Below are positions 8,413-16,045 of a DNA stretch of 64,000 bases, piece by piece. Position 1 is the first letter of the stretch, and each line of letters opens with the position of its first letter. Under the pieces are notes generated by a model. That model was not told the origin of the DNA, did not search any database, and worked only from the letters and a program-made list of their open reading frames with translations. The stretch spans positions 124,001 to 188,000 of the forward strand of contig NZ_LRRU01000023.1 of assembly GCF_001641615.1 (NCBI RefSeq). The letters are read 5' to 3'. This stretch comes from Pseudoalteromonas gelatinilytica. GTDB taxonomy: Bacteria; Pseudomonadota; Gammaproteobacteria; Enterobacterales; Alteromonadaceae. The translations under genes and the position numbers were made by a program.

Positions 8413-8595
8413 CTAATCGTCCTTTCTTCGGTGTTTAAAGATAAATCGCCCAAATTGAAAACATAAAACTAAAAAAACAATGAGAAAAATAAGTCCATTT
8501 GCCCACTCCGGCAAAAACGGCACAATCTTCGGAGCAATGAGTTTAAGAATACCAAAAACAACAACGATGAGAAGAATGAATGCAGCCCCTTTCAC
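8413..8595 (-). CDS. Small membrane protein, function unknown
   Basis: The 60-residue protein is almost entirely hydrophobic with two predicted helices (AAFILLIVVVFGILKLIA and NGLIFLIVFLVLCFQFGRF) and a basic end, KHRRKDD. It starts with GTG at 8595; TTTAGGAGCG just upstream on the minus strand is a strong ribosome binding site. It lies 87 bases upstream of the other small membrane gene on the same strand. No family is recognised. Confidence 0.55.
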   Translation of the reverse strand: MKGAAFILLIVVVFGILKLIAPKIVPFLPEWANGLIFLIVFLVLCFQFGRFIFKHRRKDD

Positions 8596-9156
8596 AAAAG
8601 CGCTCCTAAATTTCCATTCATAATATCCGTTTATATTTTAAGAATACCAATGTCAAAATAATTTGCGGGAATATTCTTCGATGTACCCCCATCTCGCATA
8701 GAGGCAAAAGGAGTGGGCTATATTAACAAGCAAGTTTCTACTAGGTCTACAGCGGTTTGTTATGTGGTCCCCTGCTGATCTTTATATAGTTTTAAAAAAT
8801 TACTTAAGGCATTGCTATTACAAAGTTTTTTAAGAATGTAATGTAAAGTTAAAAACTATAATATATTCGCATCGTGCATTTCCATGTAAATATACGCAAA
8901 GAATAATTCGGGCGTTCTCAATGACTCAGTATCCTTAATGCAGATATATACCTTGAGTTATTACACCACCCTCTTTTACATATATTCTTATATCTTTCAT
9001 CGTTGAATATCTCATTCAATTTCAATAAGCTAAATAAATTACAATGCAAAAAATAATAATAAAACATTAAAAACAGCGTTTACTTTCATTTGTTCGGCAG
9101 ATTGTATTATCTAAGTAGCGAAGTACTATATTAAAAAAGCCTCTCAAGGACTGAGA
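8596..9156. other. Gene-poor intergenic stretch
   Basis: This 561-base, AT-rich region holds no convincing open frame on either strand. It contains the ribosome binding site of the gene ending at 8595, one attC-like inverted pair at 8724-8762, and near its right end AAGGA at 9145-9149 that serves the gene at 9157. Nothing else stands out. Confidence 0.5.
8724..8762 (+). repeat. Second attC-like inverted pair
   Basis: TAACAAGC (8724-8731) is complementary to GTTTGTTA (8755-8762) with a single G-T wobble, and the right arm runs into GTTATGTGG, like the 3' core of integron attC sites. At about 39 bases it is shorter than normal attC sites. No integrase gene is visible in the window. Confidence 0.25.
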
Positions 9157-9603
9157 ATGAACGTATTGAATTTAAGGAAGAGTTCAGAGAAAAGCACACT
9201 TGCGATCCTCGTGACTTTAGCTGTTTTAACATTGTCTATTCTAAAAGCGACATCCCAAAAGCATCCGCTCTATGAGCTACTTTTGCTGGCTTTTATGCTT
9301 ACATCGTTAGTCATTACTTTTTTGGTATTGAGCAGTAAAAATGAGCTGACTATATGTCGTCACGGTATTTTTTATAGCTCAGCGTTTGGTAATGTTCATA
9401 TTGAGCCAAACAAAACTAAACAAATTAAACAATTTTCTAAATATGGTTTTAATTGTGTAGTAATCATTGGTCATGGCTACTTTATATTCGCGCCATTTTA
9501 TTATTTAACGTCGAAACAAAAACAACGATTAAAACGATATGATAATAACTTACTGCATTGGTTAGAGGTTACGCGTAAACGCAGTAAGTTTCAGGGCTTT
9601 TAA
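9157..9603 (+). CDS. Membrane protein of unknown function with two N-terminal helices
   Basis: The 148-residue protein has two hydrophobic segments near residues 15-32 (LAILVTLAVLTLSILKA) and 40-59 (YELLLLAFMLTSLVITFLVL), then a soluble part rich in beta-type sequence (LTICRHGIFYSSAFGNVHIE) and a basic C-terminus. The layout, two helices then a small beta domain, is reminiscent of bacterial PH-like membrane proteins, but this is only a shape argument. AAGGA lies 7 bases before the ATG. It ends convergent with rnd and I give it no function. Confidence 0.6.
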   Translation: MNVLNLRKSSEKSTLAILVTLAVLTLSILKATSQKHPLYELLLLAFMLTSLVITFLVLSSKNELTICRHGIFYSSAFGNVHIEPNKTKQIKQFSKYGFNCVVIIGHGYFIFAPFYYLTSKQKQRLKRYDNNLLHWLEVTRKRSKFQGF

Positions 9604-9644
9604 TGCAAGTCAAAGCATAAAAAGCCCTTTAAAAAGTTAGTTAC

Positions 9645-10775
9645 TTAGTTTTGCCACTCTTTAAGTACGTCTTTCACATACTCATAGCGCCATGAGTTAA
9701 ACAGATCTGGCTTTGATGCAGCTTTACGCTCATCAGCATCGAGCTTCCAATTCCAGCTGATAAGCTGGTTAATCTGTTTTTTAGAGGCCAATACATCTTC
9801 AGGAATGCCCTGCTCTTTTGCAGCTTTAGTAATTTTTTGTTTAATATCTTTAGCGGCTTTTTTGTAAGCCGGAAAATCAATTAAACGTTTTAATTGTGCA
9901 GGTTGTTCGCTGACAGGAACAGCTTTACCACGCTCAATACATTTTAAAATTTCAACGCCCGAACGGTTCACTTCCATTGGCTCAACACCCGGCACTCTGC
10001 GTAACGCATTTAAACTTGCAGGCTTACGCTTAGCAATTTCAACCATGTTGTGCTCTTTTACTACAAAGTTAAGAGCGAGGTTTTTGCGCTCTGCCTTTTC
10101 ACGGCGCCATGCAGCAAGCTCGCGTAATACAGCTAAGTCGTGCGGTCGTAATTGCCAAGCATTTTTAATGTCTTTGTAAAGCTGCTCTGCAGGTGTTTGG
10201 TAAGCACGTTTTTGCGCAACTAACTCGCTTTCGCTGATCACGATGTCAAAAAAGCCAGCTTCATCAATTTGTTTTTTAATAATTTCAAAACAAGGCAGTA
10301 AATGATACGTATCGGCAGCGGCGTAATCTAGTTGCTTTTCTGTTAGTGGGCGCTGTAGCCAATTAGTCCGTGATTCGCTTTTATCAATTTCGATATCAAG
10401 CAACTCTTTAACCATGTGCGCAAAGCCCATGCAGTTACCATGACCTAATATTTGCAGTGCAAATTGAGTATCAAACAGTGGTGTTGGTACAAAGCCAGCG
10501 TATTTTTGAAACACTTCAATATCTTCTGACGGTGAATGCAATACTTTTAACACTTCTGGGTTTTTGAGTACTTGCCAAAAATCAAAAAGCGACAACTCAG
10601 CCAGAGGGTCAATTAACGCTAAATGCTCACCATCATATACTTGAATAAGTGCAACTTCAGGGTAAAGCGTACGACGACGCATAAACTCGGTATCAATTGC
10701 CAGTACCGGTTTACCTGTAATTTTTTCTACAAAATCATTTAATTGATTTTGTGTTTCGATCAGTTGATATTGCAC
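9645..10775 (-). CDS. rnd: Ribonuclease D
   Basis: RNase D is a 3'-5' exoribonuclease that trims tRNA precursors. The 376-residue protein has the DEDDy exonuclease core: DTEF near residue 28, HSPSEDIEVF for the second motif, and YAAADTYHLLP for the third with its Tyr and Asp. An HRDC-type region follows (LRELAAWRREKAERKNLALN), and a second helical repeat completes the usual three-part layout. It starts with GTG at 10775 behind AAAGGGG. It sits directly downstream of fadD, as in E. coli, but a strong terminator separates them, so it is probably transcribed on its own. Confidence 0.96.
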   Translation of the reverse strand: MQYQLIETQNQLNDFVEKITGKPVLAIDTEFMRRRTLYPEVALIQVYDGEHLALIDPLAELSLFDFWQVLKNPEVLKVLHSPSEDIEVFQKYAGFVPTPLFDTQFALQILGHGNCMGFAHMVKELLDIEIDKSESRTNWLQRPLTEKQLDYAAADTYHLLPCFEIIKKQIDEAGFFDIVISESELVAQKRAYQTPAEQLYKDIKNAWQLRPHDLAVLRELAAWRREKAERKNLALNFVVKEHNMVEIAKRKPASLNALRRVPGVEPMEVNRSGVEILKCIERGKAVPVSEQPAQLKRLIDFPAYKKAAKDIKQKITKAAKEQGIPEDVLASKKQINQLISWNWKLDADERKAASKPDLFNSWRYEYVKDVLKEWQN

Positions 10776-10796
10776 TTATACCCCTTTCTATACCAT

Positions 10797-10821
10797 AAAA
10801 AAGCCGGCTAATGCCGGCTTT
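10797..10821 (-). terminator. Intrinsic terminator of fadD
   Basis: AAGCCGGC (10801-10808) pairs with GCCGGCTT (10813-10820) across a TAAT loop. On the minus strand the stem is followed by a T-run that includes the complement of 10797-10802. It lies just after the fadD stop. Confidence 0.9.
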
Positions 10822-10823
10822 AA

Positions 10824-12485
10824 TTATTTCTTTTCGTCCTTTAAGGCTCTTCTTAGAATCTTACCAACGTTTGTTTTTGGTAGTTCATCTCTAAACTCAA
10901 CGAGTTTAGGCACCTTATAGTTCGTTAAATTATCACGACAGTGTTTTATTATATCTTTTTCAGTTAAAGATTGATCTTTTTTCACGACAAAAACTTTAAC
11001 TTGTTCGCCACTGACCTCATGAGGGATACCAATAGCTGCCACTTCAAGCACGCCTTCGTGCATAGCTACAACTTCTTCGATCTCATTTGGGAACACGTTG
11101 AAGCCAGATACAATAATCATGTCTTTCTTACGATCAACAATATAGAAGAAACCTTCATCATCGTAAGTTGCAATATCACCCGTTGCAAACCAACCGTCTT
11201 TTAAGCATTCGGCTGTTGCATCTGGGCGGTTGTAATAACCTTGCATAACTTGTGGGCCTTTAACCCAAAGCTCGCCTGGCTCACCTTTTGCTGCCTCTTC
11301 ACCATTTTCAAGCATAAGCTTAATATCAGTGCTAGGTGCTGGTAAACCAATTGAACCGTTATAACCTTCTAGGTCGTAAGGGCTGACCGTAACAAGTGGT
11401 GCACACTCAGTTAAGCCATAACCTTCCATTAATTTGGTTTTCGTTACAGCTTGCCATTTTTCAGCAACTGGGCGTTGTACCGCCATGCCACCGCCAAGTG
11501 ACATTTTTAATGTTGAGAAATCAAGCTCAGCAAAACCTGGGGTATTTAGTAAACCATTGAATAGCGTATTTACACCCGTTACCGCGGTAAACTTGTGTTG
11601 TGCTAACTCTTTTACAAAGCCAGGCATATCACGAGGGTTGGTAATAAGTACGTTTAAACCACCGTATTTCATAAATGTTAGGCAGTTCGCAGTCAGAGCA
11701 AAGATGTGGTAAAGCGGCAGTGCCGTAATAACCACTTCTTTTCCGCGCTCTAATACTTTGTCTAAACAACCTGATACTTGTTCAAGGTTACCAACCATGT
11801 TGCCATGCGATAGCATTGCACCTTTAGATACACCCGTTGTACCACCTGTGTATTGCAAGAATGCTAAGTCATTTAAATCAACTGCTGGCTTTTTATAGCT
11901 TGCTTCGTTACCAGCAAGCGTATCTGCAAATTTGATTGCATTTGGCAATGTGTAGCTAGGCACCATTTTCTTAACGTGCTTAACCACAAAGTTAACGATG
12001 TGCTTTTTAAGGCCGCCCACCATGTCACCCACTTGGGTAACCACAATGTGCTTAACGTTGGTTTTTGGTAATGCTTTTTCTAGGGTATCGGCAAAGTTAG
12101 CAAGAATGAAAATTGCTGATGACTCTGAGTCATTTAACTGATGCTCTAATTCACGCACGGTGTAAAGTGGGTTTACGTTTACCACTACACAGCCTGCACG
12201 AAGAACACCTAAAATAGTCACAGGCGTTTGCAGTAGATTCGGCATCATAACCGCTACTTTGTCGCCTTTTTTCAGACCAAGATCATTTTGAATGTACGAC
12301 GCAACACGTTTTGTTGCACTGTCTAACTCACTATAGGTCAACACTTTACCCATGTTGGTAAAGGCTGGAAGGTCACTATAGTCAGCAAAACTTTTTTCAA
12401 ACAAGTCGAGTAGCGAGTGATAATGCTCAGGGTCGATTGTTTCAGGCATACCTTCTGGGTAGCGTTTAAGCCAGATTTTTTCCAC
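10824..12485 (-). CDS. fadD: Long-chain fatty acid--CoA ligase
   Basis: FadD activates long-chain fatty acids with ATP and CoA at the inner face of the membrane for beta-oxidation. The 553-residue protein shows the adenylate-forming motifs in order: the P-loop YTGGTTGVSKGAMLSHGN (about residue 213), MEGYGLTECAPLVTV, and TGDIATYDDEGFFYIVDRKK with the conserved hinge, plus a C-terminal KVPKLVEFRDELPKTNVGKI carrying the catalytic Lys. GTG start at 12485 with CAGGAG six bases before it. The order rnd-fadD matches E. coli. A FadR or PsrA operator is not apparent upstream. Confidence 0.96.
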   Translation of the reverse strand: MEKIWLKRYPEGMPETIDPEHYHSLLDLFEKSFADYSDLPAFTNMGKVLTYSELDSATKRVASYIQNDLGLKKGDKVAVMMPNLLQTPVTILGVLRAGCVVVNVNPLYTVRELEHQLNDSESSAIFILANFADTLEKALPKTNVKHIVVTQVGDMVGGLKKHIVNFVVKHVKKMVPSYTLPNAIKFADTLAGNEASYKKPAVDLNDLAFLQYTGGTTGVSKGAMLSHGNMVGNLEQVSGCLDKVLERGKEVVITALPLYHIFALTANCLTFMKYGGLNVLITNPRDMPGFVKELAQHKFTAVTGVNTLFNGLLNTPGFAELDFSTLKMSLGGGMAVQRPVAEKWQAVTKTKLMEGYGLTECAPLVTVSPYDLEGYNGSIGLPAPSTDIKLMLENGEEAAKGEPGELWVKGPQVMQGYYNRPDATAECLKDGWFATGDIATYDDEGFFYIVDRKKDMIIVSGFNVFPNEIEEVVAMHEGVLEVAAIGIPHEVSGEQVKVFVVKKDQSLTEKDIIKHCRDNLTNYKVPKLVEFRDELPKTNVGKILRRALKDEKK

Positions 12486-12602
12486 TCTTAGCTCCTGTTT
12501 ATAATTATATTTTTTAATAACCTTAATCTAACTAAGGCCGTTTCTCAATGGAGTAAATACTCTAATGGTGCAGATAATCCCACATTTGGTGCAATTATAC
12601 AA

Positions 12603-13454
12603 TTAACTTGCTTTATACTGCCCAATAAATGCATGAATGTGCTCTAAGGTTAATGCAGGACTTTGCATATGGCAATGGTGACCTCCAGGTATCTCATGAA
12701 TTTTTAACTCCTTGTAATATTTACCATATGCCTCTAGGTTATCCCTAACGAAAGGGTAACCCTTATCTCCTAAGAGAAGCTGACATGGTGCGTTAATTTG
12801 TTTGATGGTTGCAATACATTGCGCCTCATCAAAGCGAAATCCTGAGTGATTTTTAAGCTTAGGATCGGTTGTTAAATACCACTTACCTGCTTTTTCGTAA
12901 CTATTTCGTGTCATTAAAAGCTCTGCTTGTGGGTATTCAAGGTCACCACTTGCAAGCCTTGCACTAATAATGTGCGCTATTGAGTCAAATGCGCGAGGGC
13001 CTTTACTGTTTACCCGCGCTCTATTTAATATTGCTTTTCGAAGTTGGCTGCTCACTTCATTGCTGTTAGTTGTAGCGCAGCCGATCCCCTCAATAAAGTT
13101 TACCGATGCGACCTTTTCAGGGAAGCAACTAGCAAAAACGCCAGCCACCATGGCGCCCATAGAATGACCAACTAAATGCACTTTCGTTACATCAAGCGAC
13201 TCAATAAACTTATAGACGTCATCAATGTAGTCAATAAAGTAATAATGGGCGTCACTACTTCGCCAATCAGATAAACCATGGCCAGGAAAATCAAGACAAT
13301 ACCAACGCTGATTTAGCTGCGCATTTTGTAACATAGGTATGTAACTATGTGCGTTATCAAGCCAACCATGTAAGGCAATCACAACCTCTTCGCCATGACC
13401 AAAGGTTAGGCCATGCATTGCCTGAGTGCCAGTTTGAAAAGAAAAAGGTTGCAC
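12603..13454 (-). CDS. Alpha/beta hydrolase
   Basis: The 283-residue protein has the alpha/beta-hydrolase fold with the oxyanion/early motif VVIALHGWLDNAHSY, the nucleophile elbow HLVGHSMGAMVAG and a late catalytic His in PGGHHCHMQSP. No signal peptide is present, so it acts in the cytoplasm, probably on an ester or thioester. GTG start at 13454 behind AGGAG. In E. coli a small lipoprotein gene occupies the space between fadD and tsaB; here this hydrolase, an alkaline phosphatase and a small gene lie there instead. The substrate cannot be inferred. Confidence 0.85.
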   Translation of the reverse strand: MQPFSFQTGTQAMHGLTFGHGEEVVIALHGWLDNAHSYIPMLQNAQLNQRWYCLDFPGHGLSDWRSSDAHYYFIDYIDDVYKFIESLDVTKVHLVGHSMGAMVAGVFASCFPEKVASVNFIEGIGCATTNSNEVSSQLRKAILNRARVNSKGPRAFDSIAHIISARLASGDLEYPQAELLMTRNSYEKAGKWYLTTDPKLKNHSGFRFDEAQCIATIKQINAPCQLLLGDKGYPFVRDNLEAYGKYYKELKIHEIPGGHHCHMQSPALTLEHIHAFIGQYKAS

Positions 13455-13564
13455 AATTGCTCCTATTTATTAAGCGTTTCAACTTAAAGGCGTTTATTTA
13501 TCGTCTGGCTAGTATACAATAATCCTCGCAGTATAAATAAGGGCACAATAATAAGGTTACATCA

Positions 13565-14854
13565 ATGAAATTAAAATTAAGTCTTTTAGCATTATTATGC
13601 TCAGCAGGCTCAGTAATGGCTGAATCAGCACCAAAAAACATCATTTATATGATTGGTGATGGTATGGGCCCAGCGTACACAACTGCATATCGTTACTTTA
13701 AAGATGATCCAAATACTAAAGTTGTTGACCCAACTGTTTTCGATACGATTTTACGTGGTATGGCTCATACCTACCCAGACGATCATACCTATGTAACAGA
13801 CAGCGCTGCTGGTGCAACAGCACTGAGCAGTGGTCATAAAAGTTATAATGGTGCAATTGCTGTTGATACTGATAAAAAACCAGTAAAAACCATGCTTGAA
13901 GTTGCCAAAGAGCGCGGTATGACAACAGCACTCGTAGCTACTTCGCAAATTAACCACGCTACACCAGCAAGCTTTGCTTCACATAACGAATCACGCCGTA
14001 ACTACGACGAGATTGCTAACGACTATATCGATAACAAAATCGCGGGTAAATTACCGGTTGATTTAATGTTAGGTGGCGGCACGAAATATTACGTTCGTGA
14101 AGACCGTAACCTAGTGGAAGAGTTTAAAGCAGCAGGTTATCAGTACAGCGATGACTTTGCAGCAATGAGTGACTTAAAACAGGTTCCAGCACTTGGTTTA
14201 TTCGCTGAAGTAGGTTTACCGTTTGCGCTTGACGAAAATCCAACGCGCCTTACGCAAATGACAACTAAAGCGCTTGATTTACTTGATGGTCAAAACGACA
14301 AAGGTTTCTTTGTGATGATCGAAGGCAGCCAAATTGACTGGTGTGGTCATGCAAACGACATCGCATGTGCTATGGGCGAAATGGACGACTTTGCTAAATC
14401 GATTGAACAAGCAAAAGCGTATGTTGATAAAAACCCTGATACTCTGCTTGTTATCACTGCCGACCACTCAACAGGTGGCTTAACACTTGGTGCTCATGGT
14501 CAATATAAGTGGGAAACTGACGTAATTAAAGGTGTTAAAGCAACAGCTGGCACTATCACAAAAGATCTACTTGAAAGCGATGACTTAAAAGCAGTATGGC
14601 AAAAGTATTCTGATATCGAATTCACTGATGCTAACAGCATTAAGCTAAGCGAAGCTAAGAAAATGGGCGAGAAAGCACTGCTACTTGCTGTAAAAGATAT
14701 CATCAATCATGCCAGCTTCACGGGTTGGACTACTGGCGGCCACACCGCTATTGATGTGCAAGTGTTTGCCTATGGTAAACGTGCAGAAGATTTCTACGGT
14801 TCGCAAAACAATACCGCGATTGCCGACAAGCTGATTGATTTTATTAAGCAGTAA
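13565..14854 (+). CDS. Periplasmic alkaline phosphatase (PhoA family)
   Basis: A 19-residue signal peptide (ending SAGSVMA) precedes a 410-residue enzyme of the PF00245 alkaline phosphatase family, which releases phosphate from monoesters with two zinc ions. Asp32 in MIGDGMG and the nucleophile Ser80 in TDSAAGATALSSG are visible, as are the metal-binding segments IEGSQIDWCGHAND, ITADHSTGGL and the late WTTGGHTA. No Pho-box-like repeat is evident in the 110 bases upstream, so phosphate control is not supported by sequence. It diverges from the alpha/beta hydrolase gene. Confidence 0.93.
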   Translation: MKLKLSLLALLCSAGSVMAESAPKNIIYMIGDGMGPAYTTAYRYFKDDPNTKVVDPTVFDTILRGMAHTYPDDHTYVTDSAAGATALSSGHKSYNGAIAVDTDKKPVKTMLEVAKERGMTTALVATSQINHATPASFASHNESRRNYDEIANDYIDNKIAGKLPVDLMLGGGTKYYVREDRNLVEEFKAAGYQYSDDFAAMSDLKQVPALGLFAEVGLPFALDENPTRLTQMTTKALDLLDGQNDKGFFVMIEGSQIDWCGHANDIACAMGEMDDFAKSIEQAKAYVDKNPDTLLVITADHSTGGLTLGAHGQYKWETDVIKGVKATAGTITKDLLESDDLKAVWQKYSDIEFTDANSIKLSEAKKMGEKALLLAVKDIINHASFTGWTTGGHTAIDVQVFAYGKRAEDFYGSQNNTAIADKLIDFIKQ

Positions 14855-14886
14855 TTTATATACCTTAGTAATCCAATCCAATCATA

Positions 14887-14919
14887 AAAAAAGCCTAAAC
14901 ATTTTGTTTAGGCTTTTTT
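14887..14919. terminator. Bidirectional terminator after alkaline phosphatase
   Basis: A 14-bp stem of AAAAAAGCCTAAAC (14887-14900) and GTTTAGGCTTTTTT (14906-14919) surrounds an ATTTT loop. It has T-runs on both strands and separates two convergent genes. Confidence 0.92.
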
Positions 14920-14942
14920 GTGAATTCAGTATTAGCAATTAG

Positions 14943-15266
14943 CTAAGCATATACATCAACGCCAATAAGGCTTTGCACTTCGGCGCGACGCTCTAAGTTA
15001 GCAAATTCCGTATAGGTTGAAATAGCGCGACTGGTTTTTGGGTTGCTTGGTTTGTCATAAATTGTTTGCTGATAGCTTTGCGACTCAGCTTTAAACTCAT
15101 CAGCAATAGCAACAGCTTGAGGGCTTGATTTAACATACTCTGTTGACGATTTTTGCTCAGCCGTTTGGTCTGATATCGCTTTAGGCTTATCAGTAACGGT
15201 ATTTTTACGGCTATATTGACCGGGAATGTCACCAGTATAAAAGCCTGAGCCAATAGGTAAAGTCAA
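14943..15266 (-). CDS. Conserved-looking hydrophilic small protein, function unknown
   Basis: The 107-residue frame is hydrophilic, low in cysteine and contains no internal methionine; it must start at a TTG (15266), since the in-frame codons upstream reach a stop within 18 bases and no ATG or GTG is available. The ribosome binding site is weak (GGA). The C-terminal part (SRAISTYTEFANLERRAEVQ) looks helical. It is on the same strand as and downstream of tsaB-yoaA, about 75 bases after the tsaB start region, and may be its own unit. I do not recognise a family; the alternative is a non-coding open frame. Confidence 0.55.
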   Translation of the reverse strand: MTLPIGSGFYTGDIPGQYSRKNTVTDKPKAISDQTAEQKSSTEYVKSSPQAVAIADEFKAESQSYQQTIYDKPSNPKTSRAISTYTEFANLERRAEVQSLIGVDVYA

Positions 15267-15342
15267 ACTCGTAATTCCACATCAAACATGACTAAATTAT
15301 GTGCCATAACTGACGGGCACGCAAGTCCCGTTACTCTCTCTG

Positions 15343-16035
15343 TTACTCTCGGCCTGGTAGCTTTTTCCAAGTCACTGTATCACGAACATATTTAGGCTGC
15401 GCATTCGCTGCAGTCACTGTATCACCGTGAGCATAGGCAGTTGCAATCGAGGCCAGCATGTACTTTGCATCAGGCAATAAAATGTTCTCATTTAGACTTA
15501 CATTTGCAAGTTCTATAACAAGTGCAGGATAGGTCTGCCAACCCGTACCCACCGCAGTTGCCGCTATTTCAGGTAGCGTAAGCAACTCAGGTTTAATGAC
15601 TTGCTCTTCATCAACAAGCAGCATTAAACCATTATCATCAGCTTTATAATGAGCGTAATAAATCTCACCCATACGTGCATCAATGGCAGAAAACACATCG
15701 CTGGCTTGGTCTTGTTCAAACGCTTGTTGCGCCATCATCTGCAATGTTGATACGCCAACCAAAGGTAAGCGTGCGGCATACGCTAAACCTTGAGCAATCG
15801 CAACACTAATACGCACGCCAGTAAAGCTACCCGGTCCTTGACCAAAGCCAATAACATCTAAGTCGGTTAGTTTACATTGCGCCTTTGCCAGTAACTCATC
15901 AATTAAAGGCAAAATCTTTTGGCTGTGCTGCTGTGGGCACTCTTCAAAATGATGAAATGTTTGCCCTTGATAATGTAGCACCAGCGATAACGCTTCAGTT
16001 GATGCATCTAAGGCAAGAATATTGTGTTTAATCAT
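15343..16035 (-). CDS. tsaB: tRNA threonylcarbamoyladenosine biosynthesis protein TsaB
   Basis: TsaB (YeaZ) is the scaffold/partner of TsaD in making t6A37 on ANN-decoding tRNAs. The 230-residue protein has the ASKHA-type N-terminus ILALDASTEALSLVL, the conserved GFGQGPGSFTGVRISVAIAQ block and SAIDARMGEIYYA. Length matches the family. It lies 10 bases downstream of yoaA on the same strand, the E. coli arrangement, so the two are co-transcribed. Confidence 0.96.
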   Translation of the reverse strand: MIKHNILALDASTEALSLVLHYQGQTFHHFEECPQQHSQKILPLIDELLAKAQCKLTDLDVIGFGQGPGSFTGVRISVAIAQGLAYAARLPLVGVSTLQMMAQQAFEQDQASDVFSAIDARMGEIYYAHYKADDNGLMLLVDEEQVIKPELLTLPEIAATAVGTGWQTYPALVIELANVSLNENILLPDAKYMLASIATAYAHGDTVTAANAQPKYVRDTVTWKKLPGRE

Positions 16036-16045
16036 CTAAGTTACT

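Noticed and set aside
436..8613. The 16-mer AAATTTAGGAGCGCTT occurs before the Gfo/Idh gene (436-451) and, on the minus strand, before a small gene (8598-8613).
   Set aside because: About one 16-base match is expected by chance in 64 kb on two strands, and both include a ribosome binding site, so shared constraint explains it.
13455..13564. A Pho box ahead of the alkaline phosphatase.
   Set aside because: No CTGTCAT-type repeat pair is present in the 110 bases upstream.
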